From NCBI RefSeq assembly GCF_030730945.1, contig NZ_JAVAMS010000001.1, positions 992,001 to 1,056,000 of the forward strand: a stretch of 64,000 nt of DNA. Reading direction: 5' to 3'. The stretch comes from Aurantiacibacter poecillastricola. Lineage in GTDB: Bacteria > Pseudomonadota > Alphaproteobacteria > Sphingomonadales > Sphingomonadaceae. Within the stretch, counting starts at the first letter, position 1, and every line of letters starts with the position of its first letter. Under the pieces are notes generated by a model. It saw only the letters and a program-made list of their open reading frames with translations, was not told the origin of the DNA and did not search any database. The position numbers and the translations under genes were made by a program. Shown here piece after piece: positions 18,770 through 27,100 of the stretch.

Positions 18770-20019
18770 TGTGCGCCGAGCCAGATCAGCGTCGCCGCCA
18801 GGCGGCCACGATCTTCCTGGGCTTGAATCAAAGCTTCACGGATGGTGTCGCGTGCTTCCGCCGCAGCCAGAACTTCGATCAGCGGAAACCTGCCGTTGCG
18901 GTAGCCAATCCGAACGAGGCGCAAGGCTTCTTCGGCTTGGGGCAAGGACGTCTCCGCGAGGGTCTCAACCCGCGCTTCGGCTGCCAGAAATTGTCCGCGG
19001 GCCTGCGTGACCTCGAGTTCGAAATCGGTGCGGGCAATTGCTTCCCGCGCCGTCGCGGCGCGAAGCCGCGCTTCGGCAGCGGAGATGTTTCCCTGGTTGC
19101 GATTACGCAATGGAAGCGGGATCGAAACCCCCACGAGAAACGCCTGGTCTCGACTTTCCTCGAACCGTCGGACTCCGGCGGATATTGCCGGATCCGGAAT
19201 GCCGAGAGAGCGTTCCCGGGCGATCGCGGCATCCGCGGCCTCGCGTTCGGCACGGGCGACCTGAAGTCGTAAGGCCGAAGGTGACGCGAGCAGCGTTGCC
19301 GGAGGTTCGATCTCGGGGAACACCGAAGGCACGTCCGTAGCAGGTGTTGCCTCGCCCCAAAGCGCGGCGAGCGCGTTCCTCGCCGTACTGTCGGCAGCCA
19401 GGGCCGCTTCAAGCTCCGCGAGCGCCTCCGCAAGTGCCGCTTCGGCACGAAGCGATCGCAGAGGAGGCTCCCGCCCAACATCGACCAGTACGCCTGCGAT
19501 CCTGGCAAGCTCGCGATTGCGCTCGACTATGTCGCGCGCGAGTTCCAATCGGGCTGCCGCAGCGACGGCTTCGACATAGCGTTCGCGCACCGATCGCCCG
19601 AGCTGAGCAACCGAGAGCGCTCCTGAAAGGGTCGCGACGCGCGCTTCCGCCTGGGCGGCGCGGACACGCGCTCCTCGTTTGCCGCCCAATTCGAGCCGCT
19701 GGCTCAGGGACAAGGTGTACTCGGTGGCCTGCAATCCCGAAAATGCGCCGCTTCCGGCAATGTTTTCGGCTTCGAAAACAATTTCGGGGTTGGGCCGCAG
19801 CCGCGCCTGGTCGACCAGGGCCCGCGCCGCGTCGGCTTCGGCCCGCGGTCCGATCAGGCGCGGATTATCTGGGGGCTCATCTGCGCTGTCGACGATGCCC
19901 GCACGAGCGAGCGCAGCATCGAGCGTCAGAAGCTCACGCTCCTGCGCCGCCACGGTCGTGGCTTGAGCGGCGAGGAACAGCCCTCCAAAGAGGACCCCTC
20001 GCCAATGAATGGCTGACAT
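18766..20019 (-). CDS. czcC: CzcC-type outer-membrane efflux channel (TolC family)
   Basis: Outer-membrane factor of about 417 aa with a signal peptide (MSAIHWRGVLFGGLFLAAQ...AAQE) and two TolC-like repeats rich in Ala/Arg/Glu heptads (AARALVDQARLRPNPEI..., GGKRGARVRAAQAEARV...). The start at 20019 is preferred because it puts the signal sequence at the N-terminus; an upstream Met at 20064 adds 15 polar residues and has no ribosome site. Coupled to czcB by ATGA. Confidence 0.9.
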   Translation of the reverse strand: MSAIHWRGVLFGGLFLAAQATTVAAQERELLTLDAALARAGIVDSADEPPDNPRLIGPRAEADAARALVDQARLRPNPEIVFEAENIAGSGAFSGLQATEYTLSLSQRLELGGKRGARVRAAQAEARVATLSGALSVAQLGRSVRERYVEAVAAAARLELARDIVERNRELARIAGVLVDVGREPPLRSLRAEAALAEALAELEAALAADSTARNALAALWGEATPATDVPSVFPEIEPPATLLASPSALRLQVARAEREAADAAIARERSLGIPDPAISAGVRRFEESRDQAFLVGVSIPLPLRNRNQGNISAAEARLRAATAREAIARTDFELEVTQARGQFLAAEARVETLAETSLPQAEEALRLVRIGYRNGRFPLIEVLAAAEARDTIREALIQAQEDRGRLAATLIWLGAQ

Positions 20020-20082
20020 TTTTCGAAAATTCCTCTGCTGACAATCCGAATTGCGCTGCGGCATGCAGCGCGGTGACGGTCG

Positions 20083-20457
20083 TCAGGCGCGAGGGGGGCG
20101 CTTCAGTCGGTCGGCAATGTCGGAAGCGAGCGCTTCGGCGGGAGGCGCATCGGGAACCACGACCAAGTGAGGGACCGAATCCTTCTGCACGGTGCCGGCA
20201 AAGCTCGCCCCGTGATGGCAATGGCCGTGTCCACACACGCCGTGTTGCTCGGCCGGCGCATCCGGATCGCCCGGCACTTCGTCGGCGGCTGCGGATGACG
20301 CAGATGCGCTATCGAGCGAAGCCAGAACGGGCGTGCTTCCGGGCGCCACTTCGGCACCGCAAGCAGCAGCATCCGCCGCCGTCACGAACACCATCGCGAC
20401 CAGCATGAGCAGGACGACGAAAGGGTGCAGGACAATGCGACGATAGCTTGTAGTCAT
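20083..20457 (-). CDS. Small secreted His/Cys-rich protein ahead of czcCBA
   Basis: About 124 aa, no family recognised. It has a hydrophobic signal (RRIVLHPFVVLLMLVAMVFV...AAC), an Ala/Ser-rich linker and a compact cluster CGHGHCHHG that could bind Zn, Co or Cu. It is the first gene of the czc transcription unit (63 nt before czcC), which suggests a periplasmic metal sensor, chaperone or buffer. TTG at 20466, three codons upstream and closer to AGGAG, is an alternative start. Confidence 0.68.
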   Translation of the reverse strand: MTTSYRRIVLHPFVVLLMLVAMVFVTAADAAACGAEVAPGSTPVLASLDSASASSAAADEVPGDPDAPAEQHGVCGHGHCHHGASFAGTVQKDSVPHLVVVPDAPPAEALASDIADRLKRPPRA

Positions 20458-20502
20458 GGATGCCAACGGCTCCTAGCAAACCGCATCAAGATTGCAAGTT
20501 CC

Positions 20503-20558
20503 GTAACACAATGCAGTATAAATCTTTTGTTACAGTATAACAGTCCTCGAATACTGTT
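20503..20558 (-). promoter_or_regulatory. Probable promoter/operator region of the czc operon
   Basis: This AT-rich island lies in the 120-bp gap between the czc leader gene and the end of dmeF. It holds two direct copies of CAGTATAA (20514-20521, 20533-20540), giving two TATACT -10-like boxes on the minus strand. Two inverted repeats are also present: GTAACA...TGTTAC (20503-20508/20528-20533) and AACAGT...ACTGTT (20539-20544/20553-20558). This arrangement suggests a regulated promoter; the regulator is not in the window. Confidence 0.45.
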
Positions 20559-20580
20559 TCGGTCTTTAAAAACAGCGCGA

Positions 20581-21534
20581 TCAGGCCGCGCGGAGCTCGG
20601 GATGGGGATGCTCGCAGCGATGAACTTCGATCGTGACGTGCACATATTCTGCATGCACTGAAAGTCGCCTGGCATAATGATCGGGCGCGAGCGGATCACC
20701 GGCGATGAGCGAGGCGATGACTGCATACTTGCCGGGACCGATCCGCCAGATGTGCAGATCGCCGATTGCGGCGTCCCGGTCCTCGAGCGCCTCGCGCACC
20801 TCTGTGTACCGTTGAGGGGCCGCTTCGGCGTCGACAAGCACGGCAGCGGTATCGCGCAGCAGTGACCATGACCAGCGCCCGATCACGAAAGCACCCACCA
20901 GCCCCATTGCCGCGTCCATCCATGCCCAGCCGAGGTACATGCCGGCGAGAAGGGCCACGATAGCCAGGACGGAGGTCAGGGCATCGGCAAGCACGTGGAA
21001 ATAGGCGGAGCGCAGATTGTTATCGGCATGCGCATGGTCGTGGTGATGATGATGGTCGTGATCATGCCCATGGTGATGATCGGCACCAAGCAGCCAGGCA
21101 CTCGCGAGGTTCACCACGAGGCCGAGCACGGCGATCCAGATAGCCTCGGTATAGGCAATCGTGAGCGGACTGACGAACCTTTGAGCCGATTCAACCGCGA
21201 TCCCGATTGCGAAGATGGCGAGGACAAGCGCGCTCGCGAAGCCGGCGAGGTCGCCCACCTTGCCGGTACCGAATGTGAAACGCGGGTTGTTCGCATGGCG
21301 CTTGGCAAACCAGTAGGCGAAGGCCGCGACGCCCAAGGCACCTGCATGGGTCGCCATGTGGATACCATCGGCGAGAAGCGCCATCGATCCAGTCCACAGC
21401 CCCGCAACAATTTCGATCACCATCATCGCGGCGGTCAACGCGACAACATAGCGCGTGCGCTGCTCATGCGCGTCGTGCGAAGCGCTCAGAAAGTTGTGAT
21501 CATGGGCGAGCGGTTTAGAGTCGGCGTGGTGCAT
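20581..21534 (-). CDS. dmeF: DmeF-like CDF cobalt/nickel exporter
   Basis: 317-aa CDF transporter. The helix-2 motif reads LLADGIHMATHAGAL, with His replacing an Asp, as in the DmeF branch. The helix-5 motif is HVLADALTSVLAIV. A His-rich cytoplasmic loop (HHHGHDHDHHHHHDHAH, near residues 152-168) and the C-terminal DLHIWRIGPGKYAVI domain are also DmeF-like. DmeF exports Co(II), sometimes Ni(II). It runs in the same direction as czc but is separated by a regulatory-looking gap. No DmeR repressor is adjacent. Confidence 0.86.
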   Translation of the reverse strand: MHHADSKPLAHDHNFLSASHDAHEQRTRYVVALTAAMMVIEIVAGLWTGSMALLADGIHMATHAGALGVAAFAYWFAKRHANNPRFTFGTGKVGDLAGFASALVLAIFAIGIAVESAQRFVSPLTIAYTEAIWIAVLGLVVNLASAWLLGADHHHGHDHDHHHHHDHAHADNNLRSAYFHVLADALTSVLAIVALLAGMYLGWAWMDAAMGLVGAFVIGRWSWSLLRDTAAVLVDAEAAPQRYTEVREALEDRDAAIGDLHIWRIGPGKYAVIASLIAGDPLAPDHYARRLSVHAEYVHVTIEVHRCEHPHPELRAA

Positions 21535-21806
21535 GCGAGGCTGATAATCGGTATTACGGAAGGGCGAAACCTGAATGGAGCTTTCGACTCCGAGACCGAG
21601 GTGAATTTCGGACCTAGTAATTCCTTCCCGTCAGTCAGACCGAGAATCTGGTATTGCGAAAAGTAGGACCTCACTTCTCGCGATATCCGCTGCATTTACT
21701 CTCAATCCTACCTGTGCGATGAGCGTCAGCGTTTGAAAATCAACAAGATACGACAGGTATCCTATCGGTCCGATTCTGTTCATCCCGGGAAGGTCACAAG
21801 CTGGCC
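21535..21806. other. Intergenic region upstream of dmeF and of the kinase fragment
   Basis: No convincing gene. The right half (from 21721) belongs to the 557-bp direct repeat. The left part is the dmeF promoter region, but I could not define promoter boxes with confidence. Confidence 0.5.
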
Positions 21807-22277
21807 ATGAATGCAAAAGTCATCACGAATTTCCAGCTTGGCAGCCGCGAATCCTCCTCGGCGCCGGATGTCTTGCCCTTGGCTACAGAGCATGCGCTGC
21901 AATCCGCCGGAGCTGCTTTCCATGCGCTCGCCGACACCATGCCGCAGATGGTTTGGTCGACTCTTCCCGACGGCTCCCACGATTATTACAATGCGCGCTG
22001 GTATGAATTCTCGGGTGTCCCTGTCGGATCAACCGACGGCGAAGGATGGGCCGGGATGTTTCATGAGGATGACCAGGCCGATGCATGGAATAAATGGAAC
22101 CACAGCCTCGCTACCGGCGAACCGTACGAAGTTGAATATCGCCTGAGGCATCACAGCGGTGATTATCGCTGGATGATCGGTCGTGCGCTGCCGATCCTCA
22201 ACGAGCAGGGTGAGATACAGCGCTGGATCGGCACTTGTACGGATATCGACGAGCAGAAGCGCACCGCCCTCCAAAAC
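21721..22277 (+). repeat. 557-bp direct repeat, left copy
   Basis: Colinear and gap-free with 45679-46235 (constant offset 23958) at roughly 97 percent identity by eye. It includes about 86 bp upstream of the kinase start and the first 471 bp of the coding region. It ends abruptly after CCCTCCAAAAC, where the TonB-receptor fragment begins. Confidence 0.9.
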
Positions 22278-22322
22278 TGTTTGAAAGCGTCCAGGTCCTC
22301 AACGGCGCCAGCGCCTTCCTGA
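21807..22322 (+). pseudogene. Truncated PAS-domain histidine kinase (5' fragment)
   Basis: The first 157 codons are nearly identical to the intact kinase at 45765: an N-terminal extension and one PAS/PAC domain (HALADTMPQMVWSTLPDG... RWIGTCTDIDEQKR). After codon 157 the frame enters foreign sequence and stops after 14 unrelated residues. The HWE kinase domain is absent. The product, if made, would be a PAS domain without output. Confidence 0.9.
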
Positions 22323-23995
22323 ACGGTGCAGCACCGGGCGGATCGGGACTTGGCGGAAGCGTCAATCTGCAGCTCAAGAGGGCCGGAGACACCGACCTCA
22401 ATCGCGTAACCGTTTCAGCCAGCGAGAATGCCCACTTCGGCGGCAGCTTCGATGTCGCTCGCCGCTTTGGCCAGAACGGCGAATGGGGCGTTCGCCTGAA
22501 TGCAGCCTATCGTGACGGCGAAACGTCGATCGACCGTGAAGATCGCCGCACTCAGGTCGTGGGCGGTGCGATCGATTATGACAGTGGCCCGCTACGGGCA
22601 GCTCTCGACCTGGCGTTCCAGAATGTCCGGATCGACGCCTTGCGGCCGAAGGTCACCGTCGGAAGCGCAACGATCCCCGCCGTTCCCGATGGCGATGCGA
22701 ACTATGCGCAGGATTTCACCTACACCGAACTGCGCGATGTTTTCGGCGCGCTGGCCGTGGAATACGATCTTGCCGACAATGCATTGGCATACTTCAGGGC
22801 CGGTGCGCGCGACGGGCGCGAGGAAGGCATTTACGGCGGCATTACCGTTCTCGATGCCGGTAGCGGTGCTGCCAGCGGCACGGCGCTGTTCGTCCCGCGG
22901 ACCGACAATAACGAAGCGGTCGAAGCTGGCATCCGCGTGAAGTTGGGCGAAGCGATCACCCACGAGTTCAATTTCGGCGGCAATGCCAGCTGGCAGGTGA
23001 ACCGCAACGCCTATGATTTCCGTTACGGGCCTGGTTTTGCCGGCTACGCCACCAATATCTACGACGCCCCGCAGGTCGAACTGCCGTCTTCGGCCCTCGT
23101 CGGCGGCGACCTTGAGGATCCCTTCCCGATTTCGCGGACGCGGCTCTGGAGTGCTTTCGCATCGGACACGATCGGGATGATCGAAGACCGTTTGCAGGTC
23201 ACGGCGGGCCTGCGCCTGCAATCCATCAATGTGAAGAGCTACAGCTATTTCGGCGGCGACCTGGCGACCGAATACGATGAAAGCGCAGTCACGCCCGTAA
23301 TCGGCGTGGTCCTCAAGCCCTTCGATGGCCTGTCGCTATATGGCAACCGGATCGAGGCGCTCCAGCAAGGTCCGACAGCGCCCCTCGATCCGGCGCTCGT
23401 CAGCAATCCGGGAGAGGTGCTCGCGCCCCGCAAGTCGCTGCAGTACGAGGTTGGAGGCAAGCTGGCACTGGGCGATGTCTTCGTCGGTCTCGGCGCCTAC
23501 CGCCTTGAGCGACCGGGAGAGGGTGTGCTTGCCGACGGCAGCTTCGGATACCTCGGGGATCAGACGCACCAAGGCATCGAGTTCACGGTCAACGGCGATC
23601 TGACACCCAGCCTGAGGCTGATCGGCGGCGCAGCTCTGACCGATGCGAAGCTCGTCAGCGGCAACGAGGTACCTGGCGTTTCCGAATACACCGCCAATGC
23701 AGACTTGGAGTGGGACTTGGGCTTTGTGCCTGGCGCGACGATCACAGCGCGTGCAGTGCACACGGGTCCGCAGTGGGTCGATGCCGCCAACACGCTCGAA
23801 CTCGATAGCTGGACGCGTATCGATCTCGGTGCGCGCTACGTCTTCGCGGCGGACGACACGCCGGTCACGCTCCGCCTTTCGGCCGATAATATCACGAACG
23901 AAAAGTACTGGGCCAGCGCGTTCGACGTCTTTTCTGCCGCACTGCTGCAAGGAACCCCGCGCACAATCAAAGCCAGCATCTCTGCCGACTTCTAA
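22278..23995 (+). pseudogene. TonB-dependent siderophore receptor, 5'-truncated
   Basis: About 572 codons of a TonB-dependent outer-membrane receptor (FpvA/FhuA-like). They start inside the plug domain at LFESVQVLNGASAFLNG followed by the conserved GGSVNL-type segment, then the beta-barrel, and end with a typical C-terminal aromatic residue (IKASISADF). The signal peptide, TonB box and first half of the plug are missing, replaced by the kinase fragment in another frame. A chance frame extends upstream to 22235 but encodes no signal. Probably non-functional. Confidence 0.87.
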
Positions 23996-24020
23996 GTTGG
24001 GCTGCGATGGGGCCGCTAGT

Positions 24021-24094
24021 GGTCAGTCCGGTCCTGGTCGACAAGGCGCAGATAGCGGACATTCGGCTTGCGACCCGTGAGCGGACATTGGTCG
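24021..24094 (+). repeat. Dispersed intergenic repeat, copy R1 (degenerate)
   Basis: Shares the right-half pattern of the family: AGCGGACATTCGGCTTGCG then ACCC...GCGGACATT. The left half is recognisable only by CAGTCCGGTC. It lies between convergent TonB-fragment and MerA-like genes. Confidence 0.55.
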
Positions 24095-24161
24095 CATTAC
24101 ACCGCTGTGTGAAAGCAGTCGTTGGGTTGGAATGGAGAGAACTCCGGCGATCGGGTGCTGC

Positions 24162-25493
24162 TCAACCCAACATAGATCCGGCGTCGGAGGCAGCTGTAGG
24201 GTAAGCAAACATAGTCGATTTAATATCGTCCGCATTAAGCCCATGTCGGATGGCTAAGCCGAAGATATTGATCAGTTCGTCAGCGTCAGGGCCGACCAGG
24301 TGAGCCCCAAGGATGCGTCCTGTTCCAGTTTCGACCAGCACCTTGTGGCCGTAGATCTCTTCGTTCAGCCGCCTTGCCGAAAACCAACCTGGGTGCGATC
24401 CAGCATTCACCGTGAAATCCAAACCTGCCTCGTGCGCCTCGCTTTCCAGCATTCCGACCCGCGCCGCCGGCGGCTCCGTGAAAAGTGCACTAGGAACCCC
24501 ACAATAGTTCGGAGCTCGGCCGCTATCTTCGAGTATGTTATCTACCACGACCTTGGCATCGTGACTGGAGACTGGAGTCAGTGGCGGGCCATTTGCAGCA
24601 GCGTCACCCGCCGCGAAGACCTTGGGGTTGCTCTGGCTTCGTAGCTGAGCGGTTAGCGCCAGGCGACCATCGTCAATGGCGACGCCTCCAGCCTCGAGAT
24701 CGAGCGAGCCGATCGCGGGGACCCTTCCGGCAGCGTGCACCACCAGCTCCCCTTCGATCATGCGGTCGCCAGCATGCACGGTCAGACCGCCGGCTGTCTT
24801 CGTTACGCCGTTCACCTCGGCATCCACGATTTCAATGCCGAGATCGTCGAAACTCGGCATGAGCCAATCGACCGTATCCGGGTCGAAGGCTTTCAGAATG
24901 CGGCCTCGTTGGACGATGGTGACCTTTGCTCCGGCGCGTGCGGCGAGGTGGGCAAATTCCGCGGCAATGTATCCGCCGCCGACGAATACGATCCTATCTG
25001 GAAGGGTTTCAAGTTCCAGGAATGCATCGCTGTGGGTCAGCAATGGCTCGCCTTCGATGCCAAGTGGCCGAGGCTCCGCTCCCGTTGCGATAAGAGCGTG
25101 CGAGAAACTCAGTTCCCTGTCGCCTACCGCGATCCTGTCGGGGCCAGCAAAGCGCGCCGCTCCGTAGAAGGTCGCCACGCCCTTTCGCTCGTAGCGAGCT
25201 TCCTGTTTTTCGGGGACGGGGTCGGTAAAGCTCCGCTTGAATGCCTGGAGGTCGCCCCAGTCAATCGAAACCGAACCTTCGATGCCCTTCCCCTTCATTC
25301 GCCTGTATGCAGCGAGCGCTTCCTCTGCACTCACCATCATCTTTTTCGGGTCGCATCCCCGCAGCGCACATGTGCCACCGTAAGGCCGATAATCGATGAC
25401 CGCGCAACGCTTCCCTGCGTCAGCCATTCGGTGGACCGCGACCTGCGCAGCAGTTCCCGATCCGACGGCGACGAAATCGAAATTCTCAGCCAT
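24162..25493 (-). CDS. MerA-like FAD/NAD(P) disulfide oxidoreductase without HMA domain or C-terminal Cys pair
   Basis: 443-aa class-I pyridine nucleotide-disulfide oxidoreductase. It has an FAD motif (VAVGSGTAAQVAVHRM), redox-active CxxxxC variant GGTCALRGCDPKKMM (normally GTCVNVGCVPSK in MerA), an NADPH motif (VFVGGGYIAAEFAHLA), an FAD motif (VFAAGDAAANG) and a dimerisation domain ending FAYPTAASDAGSMLG. It lacks the N-terminal metal-binding domain and the CC pair that MerA uses at its C-terminus. ATG at 25493 has AGGAAGGGG upstream. As the last gene of the merT operon it may reduce Hg(II), or act on another thiol/disulfide substrate. Confidence 0.85.
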   Translation of the reverse strand: MAENFDFVAVGSGTAAQVAVHRMADAGKRCAVIDYRPYGGTCALRGCDPKKMMVSAEEALAAYRRMKGKGIEGSVSIDWGDLQAFKRSFTDPVPEKQEARYERKGVATFYGAARFAGPDRIAVGDRELSFSHALIATGAEPRPLGIEGEPLLTHSDAFLELETLPDRIVFVGGGYIAAEFAHLAARAGAKVTIVQRGRILKAFDPDTVDWLMPSFDDLGIEIVDAEVNGVTKTAGGLTVHAGDRMIEGELVVHAAGRVPAIGSLDLEAGGVAIDDGRLALTAQLRSQSNPKVFAAGDAAANGPPLTPVSSHDAKVVVDNILEDSGRAPNYCGVPSALFTEPPAARVGMLESEAHEAGLDFTVNAGSHPGWFSARRLNEEIYGHKVLVETGTGRILGAHLVGPDADELINIFGLAIRHGLNADDIKSTMFAYPTAASDAGSMLG

Positions 25494-25698
25494 TGCAGCA
25501 GTCCCCTTCCTGAATCGGAGGGCAGGGAACGGTGCCGTATGAGCAGAACACGCAGCAATCGCCTTGGAGCGGCTGAAGGCGAACGCCGCAACCCGCGCAG
25601 TTATGGAAGAACAGGCAAGCGTTGGTCGGCATTTCCATGTCTTCTTCATGACCGCATTCGGGGCAGCGCAAGCGCGAGATCAGGATCGGATCAGCCAT
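25486..25698 (-). CDS. Small Cys-rich GDCC-type protein of the mer operon
   Basis: 70-aa cytosolic protein with four Cys pairs or singles: RCPECGHEE, HNCAGCG, GDCCVFCSYG and VPCPP, ending EGDCCNG. Proteins with the GDCCxxCSYG motif are common beside merT/merA in proteobacteria and probably carry Hg(II) or zinc; no function is established here. ATG at 25698 overlaps the merT stop (ATGGCTGA). Its own 3' end overlaps the reductase start, so the three genes are translationally coupled. Confidence 0.82.
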   Translation of the reverse strand: MADPILISRLRCPECGHEEDMEMPTNACLFFHNCAGCGVRLQPLQGDCCVFCSYGTVPCPPIQEGDCCNG

Positions 25699-26038
25699 AA
25701 AGGAAGGCACCTGTCAGCAGGGCCGCACCGATGGCAATTCCTATGGCGGTCAGCCCCCGATAGGTCGATGATCCGCATGCACTGTCCGCGGGGCATGTTC
25801 GTGCCCGCCGAAACTGCCAGAGCAAACGGAGGGTCGCAGCGAGAAGAAGAGCCGACGCGAGGGTCAACAGCGGGACGCGATAGGGGGCTACAACCGGCGA
25901 GATGCTGCCAAGCCACGCCGAGCCCACACCCACCGACGCGAGCATCAAGGGAAGTGCACAGCATGCAGCTGCCCCGAAGGCTGCAAAGACACCCCCGCCC
26001 GTCGCCAATCCGTTCCACCATGTGCTGATGCCGCGCAT
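25691..26038 (-). CDS. merT: Mercuric ion transporter MerT
   Basis: 115-aa inner-membrane protein that passes Hg(II) into the cytosol for reduction. Helix 1 has the paired cysteines (GAAACCALPLML) and the loop after helix 2 the second Cys pair (RTCPADSACGSS); a third helix ends at AFLYG. ATG at 26038 has AAAGGA six bases upstream; a longer frame to 26071 would overlap the promoter. It is the first gene after the MerR-type promoter. No merP is present. Confidence 0.88.
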   Translation of the reverse strand: MRGISTWWNGLATGGGVFAAFGAAACCALPLMLASVGVGSAWLGSISPVVAPYRVPLLTLASALLLAATLRLLWQFRRARTCPADSACGSSTYRGLTAIGIAIGAALLTGAFLYG

Positions 26039-26072
26039 CGATCGTCCTTTTGCAAATCTTGATTCGCACACC

Positions 26073-26103
26073 TATTTACAGTCTGTAGCAACTACAGACT
26101 CAA
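26073..26103 (-). promoter_or_regulatory. MerR-type promoter/operator of the mer-like operon
   Basis: On the minus strand TTGAGT (complement of 26098-26103) and TAAATA (complement of 26073-26078) are separated by 19 bp. The palindrome AGTCTGTAG...CTACAGACT (26080-26088/26092-26100) sits in the spacer. This is the same architecture as at 9072-9102 with different arm sequence, so the two MerR systems are probably insulated from each other. Confidence 0.82.
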
Positions 26104-26113
26104 GAGGTTGGCT

Positions 26114-26503
26114 TTGAAAATTGGCGAAGTGGCTAAGCGGACCGGATGTAACATCGAGACAATCCGGTATTACGAACGGATAGGCGTTATCGATCCTCCG
26201 CCGAGAAGAGGCGCCTACCGCGACTATGGTCCTTGCGACACCGAGCGCCTCCGCTTCATTCGGCGCGCGCGCGAACTCGGATTTTCCCTCGAGGAGGTGC
26301 GGGCACTGCTTGACTTAACGCCAGGCCACGAAGTGCGTTGCGATGAGGTGCAATCGATCGCCGAACAGCACCTCGCGAGCGTCCGTGCGAAGCGGGCCGA
26401 CCTTGAGCGTATGGAGAACGCTCTCGCTAAACTGATCGAGCAATGTGGCACCACGAGTGTTGATCGGTGCCCGGTATTGGAAAGCCTAGCCGGCGAAGGC
26501 TAG
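26114..26503 (+). CDS. merR: MerR-family mercury-type regulator
   Basis: 129-aa regulator with the MerR winged helix (MKIGEVAKRTGCNIETIRYYERIG) and thiol ligands at Cys76, Cys111 and Cys119, the last in DRCPVLESL as in Hg sensors. TTG at 26114 is favoured because AGAGG lies six bases upstream and the protein then begins like its family; TTG at 26108 is the alternative. It is divergent from merT across the shared operator. Metal identity (Hg rather than Cd/Zn) is inferred from merT. Confidence 0.88.
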   Translation: MKIGEVAKRTGCNIETIRYYERIGVIDPPPRRGAYRDYGPCDTERLRFIRRARELGFSLEEVRALLDLTPGHEVRCDEVQSIAEQHLASVRAKRADLERMENALAKLIEQCGTTSVDRCPVLESLAGEG

Positions 26504-26720
26504 CCCAACGGATCAAAGCGACAGGCCAACGGGTTTCCACCCATCTAAAGCGCCTTTCGCCGAGGAAGCAGAGCACCAGAGGGGGCGCAGCCGCCGAGGG
26601 GGCGTCAACCGACAGTCGGATTAGGGATTCAGAGCGGTGCATCCGCACATTCTCCCTTCTGGCGTCAATGAACAGTTGCGCGGAACGCCTCCGCAATTCA
26701 TCGAAAAATATCGATAAGAA

Positions 26721-26758
26721 TTGACGGCCTTGCAATCCATCGATAATTGCCGATGGAT
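26721..26758 (+). promoter_or_regulatory. arsR promoter with overlapping palindromic operator
   Basis: TTGACG (26721-26726), a 17-bp spacer and TAATTG (26744-26749) form a sigma70-like promoter. The inverted repeat ATCCATCG (26735-26742) / CGATGGAT (26751-26758) covers the -10 box and expected start site, as in ArsR-repressed promoters. Transcription would begin at or next to the arsR ATG at 26757. Confidence 0.55.
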
Positions 26759-27089
26759 GAAGTCGACCACAGGACTAGAGGCACTCTCTGCGCTCGCGCA
26801 CCCGACGCGGCTTGATGCGTTCCGTCGTCTGGTGCGCAGCGAGCCCCACGGGCTCTCTACCGGCCAGCTCGTGGAAGCCTCGGGCCTCACGCAGAGCACT
26901 TTTTCGAGTCACCTCGCGATCCTCGTCGGCGCTGATCTCGTCATACCTGAGAAGCGGGGGCGACAGATGATCCAACGGGCAAACATCAAAGTCCTGCGCG
27001 ACCTGATGCTGTTTCTCGCCAAGGATTGCTGTGAAGGTCGCGCAGAGCTTTGCGAGCCGCTTGTCGCCGAACTTTCCCATTGTTGCTGA
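26757..27089 (+). CDS. arsR: ArsR-family arsenic-responsive repressor
   Basis: 110-aa winged-helix repressor. Family features: LEALSALAHPTRLDAFRRLV, recognition helix TQSTFSSHLAILVGADLV, and QMIQRANIKVLRDLMLFLAKDCC. Candidate As(III) ligands are the C-terminal cysteines (KDCCEGRAELCE and SHCC); the family's older Cys pair near the recognition helix is absent, so a C-terminal thiol site is inferred. The start at ATG 26757 matches the family's N-terminus; a TTG at 26721 is possible. It begins the ars operon, 11 nt ahead of arsC. Confidence 0.87.
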   Translation: MKSTTGLEALSALAHPTRLDAFRRLVRSEPHGLSTGQLVEASGLTQSTFSSHLAILVGADLVIPEKRGRQMIQRANIKVLRDLMLFLAKDCCEGRAELCEPLVAELSHCC

Positions 27090-27100
27090 AGGAGCAGGCA

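Noticed and set aside
19344..20408. 354-codon plus-strand frame opposite czcC and its leader gene
   Set aside because: Arg/Pro-rich shadow of the czcC and leader-gene coding strands.
21031..21085. Short tandem tgatg/gtggtg repeats that look like a microsatellite
   Set aside because: They encode the His-rich loop of DmeF and are explained by coding.
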